A stretch of DNA of 5,631 nucleotides from Tissierellaceae bacterium (GTDB lineage: Bacteria; Bacillota; Clostridia; Tissierellales; Tissierellaceae): positions 1 through 5,631 of the forward strand of contig JARICQ010000047.1 in the NCBI GenBank assembly GCA_029264075.1, given 5' to 3'. The notes beneath the pieces are model-generated. The model searched no databases and was not told where the DNA came from. It saw only the letters and a list, made by a program, of their open reading frames with translations. A program made the translations under genes and the position numbers. This document shows positions 1-5,631 of this stretch, piece by piece. Within the stretch, counting starts at the first letter, position 1; every line of letters starts with the position of its first letter.

Positions 1-1263
1 CTACATCGCAATCCGGAGCCAGGATTCTTAGAGTACAGAACCGCTGCTATAGTTGTAGGAGAATTAGAAAAATTGGGATATCGTGTCCTCTATGGAGAGG
101 AGAACTTCAAAGAAGAGTCCATGATGGGAGTACCTACCATGGAAGAAATTAAATCAGCACAAAAAAGAGCTATTGCAGGTGGAGCTGATGAAGATCTAGT
201 TATGAAAATGTCAGGGGGTAAAACAGGAGTTGTTGGAATCTTAGATAGTGGAAACCCTGGGCCTACAATAGCTTATAGGGTTGACATGGATGCACTGGCC
301 ATCCAAGAAGAAACAGTAGATACAAAACATAGGCCAGTTCGTGAAGGCTTTAGTTCAATAAATCCTGGTGCCATGCATGCTTGTGGTCACGATTCTCACA
401 CAGCAATTGGCTTGGGATTGGCTTCTGTATTAGCTGATATTAAAGATGATTTAAATGGCAGGATCAAATTAGTATTTCAAAGCGCTGAGGAAGGAGGAAG
501 GGGAGCAAAATCAATGGTTGATGCTGGAATTGTTGATGATGTAGACTACATGATAGGTATTCACGTAGGTTTAGGCTTAGCAGATGGCAAAGTGGTATGC
601 GGTGCTGGAGCAGACGGCTTTCCCTCAAGTCACAAGCTTGACGTCAATTTCACAGGTAAGCCAGCCCATGCAGGTGCTGCACCAGAAGAAGGAAATAATG
701 CCTTACTTGCAGCTGCAACAGCTATTTTAAATTTATACAGCATATCAAGGCATAGTGGTGGAATGACCCGTATTAATGTTGGATCTGTAGAAACTAGCCA
801 GGGACGAAACATCATACCATACGAGGCAAAATTAAAAATTGAGACAAGGGGTAAAAATTCTGACTTAGACAATTATATGATGGAGCGTGCCATAAAGGTA
901 TTAGAAGCATCTGCTCAAATGTATGATCTAGAAATGGATACTGATTTACAAGGAATGTATATCAGTGCTAAGCCAAACAAAGATCTAGCAAAAGCTGTTG
1001 GAAGGATAGCACGTAGTATTCCAGAATTTAAAGAAGTAGAAGACTTTGGTCCCTTTGGAAGTGGCGGAGGAGAAGACTACACTTTCTTTATGGACAGGGT
1101 ACAAAAAAACGGCGGAGAAGCTACTTCGATATTGCTGGGAACAGAAATATCCTCAGGCCACCATACTAAATATTTTGATATCAATGAAGATGTAATCCCT
1201 GTAGCTGTAAAGCTTTTAAGCGAAATTGCCTATGATATTTCTAATAATGGTTTGAAAAAATAA
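1..1263 (+). CDS. abgA: AbgA-like M20 amidohydrolase (p-aminobenzoyl-glutamate hydrolase subunit A type), 5' end missing
   Basis: Cytoplasmic zinc/manganese-type M20 peptidase relative expected to hydrolyse the amide bond of p-aminobenzoyl-glutamate to p-aminobenzoate and glutamate. The frame is open from base 1 with family sequence already present (HRNPEPGFLEYRT), so the true start lies upstream. By comparison with the roughly 436-residue E. coli AbgA, about 20-25 N-terminal residues are missing from the 420 seen here. Counting from base 1, the likely metal ligands are C128 and H130 in MHACGHDSH, E163/E164 in FQSAEEG, H188 in GIHVG and H388 in GHHTKYFD. The inserted dimerisation domain begins near PAHAGAAPEEG (H223). 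Resemblance to E. coli AbgA as I remember it is spread over the whole length (for example YRVDMDAL, MVDAG.VDDVDY, GRN..P). Tail-to-head neighbour of an AbgT transporter, which supports the substrate class. A related use on other N-acyl amino acids, such as indole-3-acetyl-aspartate, cannot be excluded. Confidence 0.9.
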   Translation, partial: LHRNPEPGFLEYRTAAIVVGELEKLGYRVLYGEENFKEESMMGVPTMEEIKSAQKRAIAGGADEDLVMKMSGGKTGVVGILDSGNPGPTIAYRVDMDALAIQEETVDTKHRPVREGFSSINPGAMHACGHDSHTAIGLGLASVLADIKDDLNGRIKLVFQSAEEGGRGAKSMVDAGIVDDVDYMIGIHVGLGLADGKVVCGAGADGFPSSHKLDVNFTGKPAHAGAAPEEGNNALLAAATAILNLYSISRHSGGMTRINVGSVETSQGRNIIPYEAKLKIETRGKNSDLDNYMMERAIKVLEASAQMYDLEMDTDLQGMYISAKPNKDLAKAVGRIARSIPEFKEVEDFGPFGSGGGEDYTFFMDRVQKNGGEATSILLGTEISSGHHTKYFDINEDVIPVAVKLLSEIAYDISNNGLKK

Positions 1264-1300
1264 TATAATTTCAAACCAGCATAAATGAGGAGGGAATAAT

Positions 1301-2857
1301 ATGACAAAAGATTCTATTGACAAGAACAATTTGAAAAAAGATAAGGCCAAGGGATTTCTAGGAAAAGTCGAGTACTATGGCAATAAGCTTCCAGATCCAT
1401 TTATTTTATTTGTAATGTTAACTGGAATACTCTTAGTAATTACCAATATTGTTTCGATGACTGGTGTAAGTGTTATACATCCTGGCACAGGAGAGGAATT
1501 AGCCGCAAAAGCCTTGATTTCAGCTGATGGTCTTAGATATATAGTTACATCCTTTGTGAGCAATTTCCAGACCTATGCCCCATTGGGTATAGTGCTAGTA
1601 ATGGTAGCTGCTGTTGGTGTAGCAGAGAAAAGTGGTTTGGTATCAAGTATTATGAAACGTACCCTACAGGATGTTTCAGATGCTGTAATGGTTCCAGTTA
1701 TAATATGGATATCAGTCATGGGAAATATTGCATCTGATGCCGCTATGGTTATAGTCCCACCAATTGCTGCAATGATATATCTAGGAAGAAATAAAAACCC
1801 TTTGATAGGCTTGGCTATGAGCTATGGTGCCATGGCAGCAGGATGGTCAGCAAACTTTTTAATAGGTACGGTTGACGCAGTACTTGCTCCACTATCAGAG
1901 ACAGCTGGCCAGCTAATAGATCCAACTATTACTGTCCCAATAGTTGCAAACTGGTATATGAACATAGGATCAGCAATTGTAGTTACACTAGTAGGTACAT
2001 TTGTAACCATTAAAATAGTTGAACCACGACTAAAAAATGCTCCTTGGCATTTTGATGGAGTTATACAAATGGACGAAAAGAAATTATCAGATAAGCAGGA
2101 AAAAGGTCTAAAAAAAGCCCTAGTTTCAGTATTAATATATGTAGCTATTGTTGCTCTCCTAGTCATTCCAAAAAGTGGACTTTTAAGAGATCCTGAGACA
2201 GCTGGAGTGCTTAGATCACCTTTTATGAGTGGATTAGTATTTTTGTTATTTTTATTCTTTTTAATACCAGGCATTACTTATGGATATGCAACAGGTGTAT
2301 TCTCTAAAAAGACAAAGGGTAAGGACATTGTAGATGCAATGACAGATAGTACAAAAACTATGGCTGGATATATTGTCCTAGTTATTATAGCCGCTCAATT
2401 CTTAAATTATTTTGGAGAAAGTAATCTAGCTATTATACTGGCAGTTAATGGCGCTGAATTCCTAGAGAGTACTGGACTATCTGGATTAGTTTTATCATTG
2501 GGAGTTATCGCGTTTTCGGCCTTTATTAACTTATTTATAGGAAGCGCCAGTGCCAAATGGGCTATGTTCGCTCCTATATTTGTTCCAATGTTTATGCTCC
2601 TAGGTTTCCATCCGGCATTTGCTCAGCAGATCTATCGTATAGGAGACTCTATTACAAATGCAATAACACCCCTATTCTCATATTTCCCAATAATATTAGG
2701 ATATATGAAGCGTTATACAGGAGAAGGAGGAATAGGAACCCTAATATCCACCTTGCTTCCCTATAGTATAGGCTTTGGTATTGGTTGGACAATCTTGTTG
2801 ATAGTTTTCTATCTTTTAAAATTACCATTAGGCCCTGGAGGACCAATCTTTTTATAA
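1301..2857 (+). CDS. abgT: AbgT-family transporter (p-aminobenzoyl-glutamate transporter)
   Basis: Polytopic membrane protein of 518 residues, close to the usual ~510 of the family. E. coli AbgT imports p-aminobenzoyl-glutamate; the relatives MtrF and YdaH have been described as exporting p-aminobenzoate and sulfonamides, so direction is inferred from the hydrolase next door. Seen: hydrophobic segments near 33-52, 91-107, 127-160, 220-240, 273-290, 309-325, 355-370, 376-412 and 480-507; hairpin-like signature GNIASDAAMV (141-150) with SANFLIGTVD ending at D192; and the family hallmark SASAKWAMFAPIFVPM (415-430), then P438, YRIGDS (445-450) and ITPLFSYFP. D192, S417, W420, P438, R446 and D449 match, as I recall them, functionally important MtrF positions almost number for number. 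Start: AGGAGGG at 1288-1294, six bases before ATG. The 37-nt gap after abgA has no terminator, so one transcript is likely. Confidence 0.93.
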   Translation: MTKDSIDKNNLKKDKAKGFLGKVEYYGNKLPDPFILFVMLTGILLVITNIVSMTGVSVIHPGTGEELAAKALISADGLRYIVTSFVSNFQTYAPLGIVLVMVAAVGVAEKSGLVSSIMKRTLQDVSDAVMVPVIIWISVMGNIASDAAMVIVPPIAAMIYLGRNKNPLIGLAMSYGAMAAGWSANFLIGTVDAVLAPLSETAGQLIDPTITVPIVANWYMNIGSAIVVTLVGTFVTIKIVEPRLKNAPWHFDGVIQMDEKKLSDKQEKGLKKALVSVLIYVAIVALLVIPKSGLLRDPETAGVLRSPFMSGLVFLLFLFFLIPGITYGYATGVFSKKTKGKDIVDAMTDSTKTMAGYIVLVIIAAQFLNYFGESNLAIILAVNGAEFLESTGLSGLVLSLGVIAFSAFINLFIGSASAKWAMFAPIFVPMFMLLGFHPAFAQQIYRIGDSITNAITPLFSYFPIILGYMKRYTGEGGIGTLISTLLPYSIGFGIGWTILLIVFYLLKLPLGPGGPIFL

Positions 2858-2873
2858 AAACAAGCTATATTTA

Positions 2874-2890
2874 ATTGATTAAGAATCAAT
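2874..2890. repeat. Short AT-rich inverted repeat after abgT
   Basis: ATTGATT (2874-2880) and AATCAAT (2884-2890) form a perfect 7-bp inverted repeat around AAG, starting 17 nt after the abgT stop codon. The stem has only one G-C pair and no T-run follows, so it is a poor terminator. It might be an RNA 3'-end structure or chance in AT-rich DNA. Confidence 0.4.
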
Positions 2891-2921
2891 AAGAGAAAAT
2901 ACAATTTAAATAAAAGAAAAG

Positions 2922-2945
2922 GACCCTTTAAATCTCTAAGGGGTC
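2922..2945. terminator. Bidirectional intrinsic terminator between convergent genes
   Basis: GACCCTTTA (2922-2930) pairs with TAAGGGGTC (2937-2945) in a 9-bp stem with one G-T pair and a 6-nt loop; a further 3 A-T pairs can form outside one G/A mismatch. Read on the minus strand, the stem is followed by CTTTTCTTTTATTT, a good U-rich tail, so it should end the phosphoesterase transcript about 57 nt past its stop. On the plus strand the tail (ATTTCCTTGATATT) is weaker but the A-rich bases before the stem are typical of two-way terminators, so it probably also stops abgT transcription. Confidence 0.8.
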
Positions 2946-2968
2946 ATTTCCTTGATATTAATTAAGTT

Positions 2969-2991
2969 ATTTTAAATCAATTGTTTAAAAT
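2969..2991. repeat. Perfect 8-bp AT-only inverted repeat next to the phosphoesterase stop
   Basis: ATTTTAAA (2969-2976) and TTTAAAAT (2984-2991) are perfect inverted copies around TCAATTG. The repeat sits 10 nt beyond the minus-strand stop codon and upstream, in that direction, of the main terminator. Being all A-T it is thermodynamically weak. It may add a secondary 3'-end hairpin or be incidental. Confidence 0.4.
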
Positions 2992-3001
2992 TTTATATGC
3001 A

Positions 3002-5032
3002 CTAGTCTATCATTATTACTTGGTCTGGATAGATTAGATCTGGATTTTTTAAATTGTTAAATTCTGCTAATCTTTGCCAAGTTGTCTCAAACATCTTGCC
3101 TATAGCCCAAAGAGTGTCTCCTCTTTTAACTATATATTTTTCCCTTGCCTCTGGAGTTTTTACTTCTTCTGGTGAGGCTGCATCTTCTGGTGTCTCCTGC
3201 TCTACTGGAAGAACATCTTCTTCAGATAAGTCATATTCAGCCAGTACTTCCACTGGTATCTTTCCATCAGCTATCATCTGAGGTGCATTTAATGCTGCAG
3301 TATTGTAAGTTCTTCCGTCTTCAGACTTTGGAAGTTCCATATTACCTGCATTTATCTCCCCTATTATATAATCTCTAAGAGGATGATCTAGATCTGCCCC
3401 TATGAGTTCCCAGTTATTGTCGACTACTGGATCTATAGTGCCATCTTCTTTTATCTTGTCCGCTATATATGATCTAAGTGATTTTGGATCTGATTCAAAG
3501 TATGGCTCTTCTGTAATTATACCCATGCCTGAAAGTCCACCATACCTATAATTGTTTACTGCAAGCTTTAAAACTTGGTCGTCCTTAATCTCTTCACCCT
3601 TAAACTTTAAGTCTACAATTCTCTCTCCCTTAGGCTTAGATACATCTACCTTGTAGTCTACCCCCTGGAACATATCATAATTGTAGCCTCTTATCTCTGG
3701 ATCGAAGCTAAGAGTTACATCTCCTTCTTTATATTGATTGTAGTAGTTTGCTGACCACTCCATATATTCCTTGAGCTGGGCTCCAGTTACCTCTACACCT
3801 ACTAGGGTGTTTGGATACTTGTAGATATCAAAGATATCTGCATAGTTTAATTCTCCAGCCTCTAGATTGGATCCCTGCTGGAATAGGGCAGCTCCTGCAA
3901 CATCTGCTCCAGTTGCCTCTAATTGTACATTGTTGATCAAATCTATTACTGCTGTATCTCTAAGCTGTGCTTCCGGTATTCCCTTTATTTCAGCTTCTGG
4001 AACAAAGTCTGCTGATGCAGTTCCAAGAATTTCAACTAAGAATTCCAAGGTATTTTCATGGTATTCCTTAGCATATTCCTTTAATTCTTCAGATGCTGGA
4101 TATTCATCAACATCTATTATCTGAACCTTTGTATCTTCAACAAGATAGTCATCCCCATCTTTGGAGATTTCTAAGTCAAATCTAACTACTTGCCTTCCAG
4201 CATCTCTCGCTCCACCCACTACTGCTCCTTCAAATTCTTCTTCTACAGTATCGTGAGTATGCCCTACCATTAGAGCCTTTATCTCTGGATATTTCTCAAG
4301 AAGTACCTTAGCATCGTCATTTACATATCCTTCTGCTTCTTCGTATCCACCAGTATATGCTGAGTGGGAGGAGGCTATGATTATATCTGCCTTTTCATTT
4401 AATTCTTTCATTGGCTCTTCTGCTGAAGTTAAAAAATCTTCAAAATCTAAGCTAGTTACCTTTGGCCCATCCCATTTTGGAATATTAGGATTTGTAAAGC
4501 CTATGATCCCAACCTTCACACCTGCAACTTCTACTATTGTATAGGCTTCAGTCAAATAGCTACCATCTTCCTTATACTTAACATTTGCAGCTAGGAGTGG
4601 AAAATTTGCCTCTTCAACTATCTTGTCTACCATCTCAAGTCCAAAGTTGAACTCATGGTTTCCTATAGCCATTGCATCGTACTCCATGAAATTCATTACA
4701 TCCATTACTGGATTCTTTAGACTAAGGTCTGTATTGTAAAGATCATCTGTCAGTATTGTACCTTGAATAGTGTCACCATTGTCAATCAAAATAGTGTTGG
4801 GATTTTCTGCTCTTACCTCTTTAACAACTGAATACACCTTGGCAAAGCCTAAATACTCTTTTTCCTCGCCGTCTTCGTAGCTCCAGTTGTAAATATTTCC
4901 GTGGATATCTGTAGTTCCAAGAATAGTAATCTTGATATTCTCTTCATCTGCAAAACTAGCACCAGGAACCACTACTGATAGTACAAACATGAATGCTAAT
5001 AAAAAACTAAGTATTCGCTTGTTTCTAAACAT
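3002..5032 (-). CDS. Secreted LysM-anchored CpdB/YfkN-type nucleotide phosphoesterase (2',3'-cyclic-nucleotide 2'-phosphodiesterase / nucleotidase)
   Basis: Exported metallophosphoesterase, 676 residues. Residues 1-28 are a Sec signal peptide (NKR, then a hydrophobic core, likely cut after ASFA). Residues 33-~285 are the calcineurin-like catalytic domain with the full metal-ligand set: D42/H44 (TTDIHGN), D87 (DNGDTIQG), N125/H126 (GNHEFNFG), H223 (SSHS) and H258/H260 (GHTHD). Residues ~335-545 are the 5'-nucleotidase C-terminal domain; FDIYKYPNTL (401-410), WSANYYNQ and AVNNYRYGG (491-499) resemble CpdB and the YfkN N-terminal half more than UshA, so 2',3'-cyclic nucleotides and 3'-nucleotides are the favoured substrates. 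An acidic, proline-containing linker (~601-631) leads to one LysM (632-676, YIVKRGDTLWAIG) that should hold the enzyme on peptidoglycan. Start: AAGGGGG six bases before ATG, followed by the signal peptide. Probably a single-gene transcript with its own promoter and terminator. Exact substrate is inferred. Confidence 0.9.
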   Translation of the reverse strand: MFRNKRILSFLLAFMFVLSVVVPGASFADEENIKITILGTTDIHGNIYNWSYEDGEEKEYLGFAKVYSVVKEVRAENPNTILIDNGDTIQGTILTDDLYNTDLSLKNPVMDVMNFMEYDAMAIGNHEFNFGLEMVDKIVEEANFPLLAANVKYKEDGSYLTEAYTIVEVAGVKVGIIGFTNPNIPKWDGPKVTSLDFEDFLTSAEEPMKELNEKADIIIASSHSAYTGGYEEAEGYVNDDAKVLLEKYPEIKALMVGHTHDTVEEEFEGAVVGGARDAGRQVVRFDLEISKDGDDYLVEDTKVQIIDVDEYPASEELKEYAKEYHENTLEFLVEILGTASADFVPEAEIKGIPEAQLRDTAVIDLINNVQLEATGADVAGAALFQQGSNLEAGELNYADIFDIYKYPNTLVGVEVTGAQLKEYMEWSANYYNQYKEGDVTLSFDPEIRGYNYDMFQGVDYKVDVSKPKGERIVDLKFKGEEIKDDQVLKLAVNNYRYGGLSGMGIITEEPYFESDPKSLRSYIADKIKEDGTIDPVVDNNWELIGADLDHPLRDYIIGEINAGNMELPKSEDGRTYNTAALNAPQMIADGKIPVEVLAEYDLSEEDVLPVEQETPEDAASPEEVKTPEAREKYIVKRGDTLWAIGKMFETTWQRLAEFNNLKNPDLIYPDQVIMID

Positions 5033-5038
5033 TTTTAT

Positions 5039-5045
5039 CCCCCTT
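5039..5045 (-). promoter_or_regulatory. Ribosome binding site of the phosphoesterase gene
   Basis: On the minus strand AAGGGGG lies six bases before the ATG at 5032-5030. It is an unusually G-rich version of the Shine-Dalgarno site, five Gs in a row with no interrupting A, and it fixes the start directly before the signal peptide. Confidence 0.75.
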
Positions 5046-5123
5046 TTTTATTACAAATAACTTCCATTTATAAAGCCTAGACCTTTACTTAACCTCGCTC
5101 TAAAGCTTTACCTTTCCACTTTA

Positions 5124-5152
5124 AATATACTATAATCTTCCCCAATTGTCAA
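5124..5152 (-). promoter_or_regulatory. Sigma-A-type promoter of the phosphoesterase gene
   Basis: Read on the minus strand: perfect -35 TTGACA (5152-5147), a 17-nt spacer, and -10 TATATT (5129-5124, five of six consensus bases). Transcription would start near 5117, giving a leader of about 85 nt before the ATG at 5032. I see no strong riboswitch-like fold in that leader, only a TAAAGCTTTA palindrome at 5101-5110. Confidence 0.78.
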
Positions 5153-5207
5153 AACTTTCTAGTAAGTCCCTATAGTAATATTTCCAAGCTCATTCTATAT
5201 AGTAAGT
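5128..5207. repeat. Short repeated motifs in the divergent promoter region
   Basis: TATAGTA occurs three times: on the minus strand at 5134-5128 (overlapping the phosphoesterase -10 region) and on the plus strand at 5171-5177 and 5198-5204. TAGTAAGT occurs twice on the plus strand, at 5160-5167 and 5200-5207, 40 nt apart. They may be -10-like elements or sites for a shared regulator; in AT-rich intergenic DNA chance is a real alternative. Confidence 0.35.
5146..5176 (+). promoter_or_regulatory. Candidate promoter for the DUF1659-DUF2922 unit
   Basis: TTGTCA (5146-5151, five of six -35 bases) is followed after 19 nt by TATAGT (5171-5176, five of six -10 bases). The spacer is longer than the preferred 17, so this is a weak assignment. 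A second TATAGT at 5198-5203 has no recognisable -35 at the right distance. The -35 bases are the same ones used, on the other strand, by the phosphoesterase promoter. Confidence 0.35.
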
Positions 5208-5210
5208 GAA

Positions 5211-5241
5211 GGGCAAGATAAAGGCCCCAACAATTATTGGG
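5211..5241 (+). promoter_or_regulatory. Two competing small hairpins in the leader of the DUF1659 gene
   Basis: GGGC (5211-5214) can pair with GCCC (5224-5227), or CCCAA (5226-5230) can pair with TTGGG (5237-5241). The pairings share bases 5226-5227 and so exclude each other, and the second one covers the first G residues of the Shine-Dalgarno site. Both stems are short (4 and 5 bp), so a translational switch is only a possibility. Confidence 0.25.
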
Positions 5242-5247
5242 AGGTGA
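5240..5247 (+). promoter_or_regulatory. Ribosome binding site deciding the DUF1659 start
   Basis: GGAGGTGA at 5240-5247 lies four bases before ATG 5252. It lies inside the short in-frame extension that would begin at TTG 5237, so ATG 5252, not TTG 5237, is the start. Confidence 0.85.
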
Positions 5248-5251
5248 GAAG

Positions 5252-5473
5252 ATGGCTATAAATGCAATCAAGGAAAATCTAGTATTAAGACTTGAACTTG
5301 ACGGAGGAATGGTTGGCGAAAAGCAAAAGATAAAGGCAAAATCCTTTTCAAAGATCAAGACTGAAGTCGCAGACGAAAATCTATACGGAACTGCTAAGAG
5401 CTTAGCAGATCTACAAGATGAAAGTCTATTGGCAGTCAAAAGAGTTGAAACAACAACTCTAATCAACGAGTAG
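5252..5473 (+). CDS. DUF1659 family small protein, function unknown
   Basis: Complete 73-residue protein beginning MAINAIKENLVLRLELDGG. I recognise it by overall pattern as DUF1659: a first strand (LVLRLEL, 10-16), a glycine-containing turn, a second basic strand ending in the family-like KSFSKIKTE (30-38), then a helix ADENLYGTAKSLADLQD (40-56) and a short C-terminal strand (LLAVKRVETTTL). There is no signal peptide, membrane segment, cysteine or obvious catalytic residue, so a cytoplasmic structural or binding role is more likely than an enzyme. It ends with tandem stops (TAG TAG, 5471-5476). The next gene begins 33 nt later with its own ribosome site, and I know DUF1659 and DUF2922 genes as frequent neighbours in Firmicutes, often with a YvrJ-family gene. 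No biochemical function is known to me. Confidence 0.82.
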   Translation: MAINAIKENLVLRLELDGGMVGEKQKIKAKSFSKIKTEVADENLYGTAKSLADLQDESLLAVKRVETTTLINE

Positions 5474-5506
5474 TAGAATTAAATCCATGTGAAAGGTGGT
5501 GAAAAA

Positions 5507-5631
5507 ATGGATAAGGTAAAATTAGAGCTTGAGTTTTTAGACCAGGCGGAAAAGAAGTTCACCCTAAGGATGGACAATCCCAGAGTAGATCTTACTGATG
5601 AGGAAGTAGCAGCAGCTATGCAAAATATACT
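5507..5631 (+). CDS. DUF2922 family small protein, 3' end outside the window
   Basis: First 41 codons plus two bases of a gene starting MDKVKLELEFLDQAEKKF. The start is set by GGTGGTGA at 5495-5502, four bases before ATG 5507. The pattern is that of DUF2922: strand (VKLELEF, 4-10), acidic turn, strand (KFTLRMDNP, 17-25), then the recognisable DLTDEEVAAAMQNI (28-41) beginning a helix. Full family members are about 70-75 residues, so roughly half is seen. It is presumably co-transcribed with the DUF1659 gene 33 nt upstream, since no terminator lies between. No signal peptide or membrane segment appears in the visible part. Function is unknown; a structural or partner role with the DUF1659 protein is inference from linkage only. 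Confidence 0.8.
   Translation, partial: MDKVKLELEFLDQAEKKFTLRMDNPRVDLTDEEVAAAMQNI

Noticed and set aside
73..75. TTG as the start codon of the amidohydrolase
   Set aside because: The same frame is open to base 1 and already encodes the conserved N-terminal M20 sequence (PEPGFLEYRT), and no ribosome site precedes the TTG. The gene is cut by the window edge.
1264..1300. Tetrahydrofolate-type riboswitch or separate promoter in front of abgT
   Set aside because: Only 37 nt separate the genes, too short for such an element, and no promoter hexamers are visible.
1822..2274. 150-codon open frame on the minus strand inside abgT
   Set aside because: It lies fully antisense to a well-conserved part of the transporter and its translation resembles no family I know.
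3867..4124. 85-codon plus-strand open frame inside the phosphoesterase gene
   Set aside because: Antisense to conserved nucleotidase-domain sequence, low-complexity serine-rich product, no ribosome site noticed.
5033..5117. Riboswitch in the 85-nt leader of the phosphoesterase gene
   Set aside because: I could find only short AT-rich pairings and the TAAAGCTTTA palindrome, with no conserved riboswitch core or terminator-like stem.
5237..5251. TTG at 5237 as an earlier start for the DUF1659 protein
   Set aside because: The Shine-Dalgarno sequence itself lies within this stretch, so translation must begin after it at ATG 5252.
5170..5466. 98-codon minus-strand open frame opposite the DUF1659 gene
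   Set aside because: It is the antisense shadow of a recognised family protein with an excellent ribosome site, and its product has no recognisable pattern.
1..5631. CRISPR array, transposon, tRNA or rRNA
   Set aside because: No regularly spaced repeats, transposase sequence, terminal inverted repeats or recognisable structural RNA were seen on either strand.

Overview
The window comes from a low-GC Gram-positive bacterium, most likely a clostridial or tissierellial Firmicute. This rests on AT-rich codon choice, strong purine-rich Shine-Dalgarno sites, a secreted enzyme with a C-terminal LysM cell-wall domain instead of an outer-membrane setting, and the DUF1659/DUF2922 small-protein pair, which I know from Firmicutes. 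The genus cannot be fixed from the sequence alone.

Bases 1-2857 (+ strand) hold a two-gene unit for p-aminobenzoyl-glutamate (a folate breakdown product): an AbgA-like M20 amidohydrolase that is already open at base 1, followed 37 nt later by an AbgT-family membrane transporter. By analogy with E. coli abgABT, the transporter would bring aminobenzoyl-glutamate (or a related acyl-amino acid) into the cell, and the hydrolase would split it into p-aminobenzoate and glutamate. No abgB lies between the two genes.

Bases 2858-3001 are a convergent intergenic region with a hairpin that can terminate transcription from both sides, plus two AT-rich inverted repeats.

Bases 3002-5032 (- strand) encode a 676-residue exported metallophosphoesterase of the CpdB/YfkN type (2',3'-cyclic-nucleotide phosphodiesterase / nucleotidase) with a signal peptide, a 5'-nucleotidase C-terminal domain, an acidic proline-containing linker and one LysM. 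It probably salvages phosphate and nucleosides from extracellular nucleotides while held on the cell wall. It appears unrelated to the abg unit except by being convergent with it.

Bases 5033-5251 are a divergent intergenic region with a very good sigma-A-type promoter for the phosphoesterase (TTGACA, 17 nt, TATATT), a weaker candidate promoter in the other direction that shares the same -35 bases, and short repeated motifs. Bases 5252-5631 (+ strand) carry a complete 73-residue DUF1659 protein and the first 41 codons of a DUF2922 protein. Their function is unknown. Their predicted strand-strand-helix layouts can be aligned over the second half, which suggests they may be distant relatives. 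This pair is the least understood part of the window.
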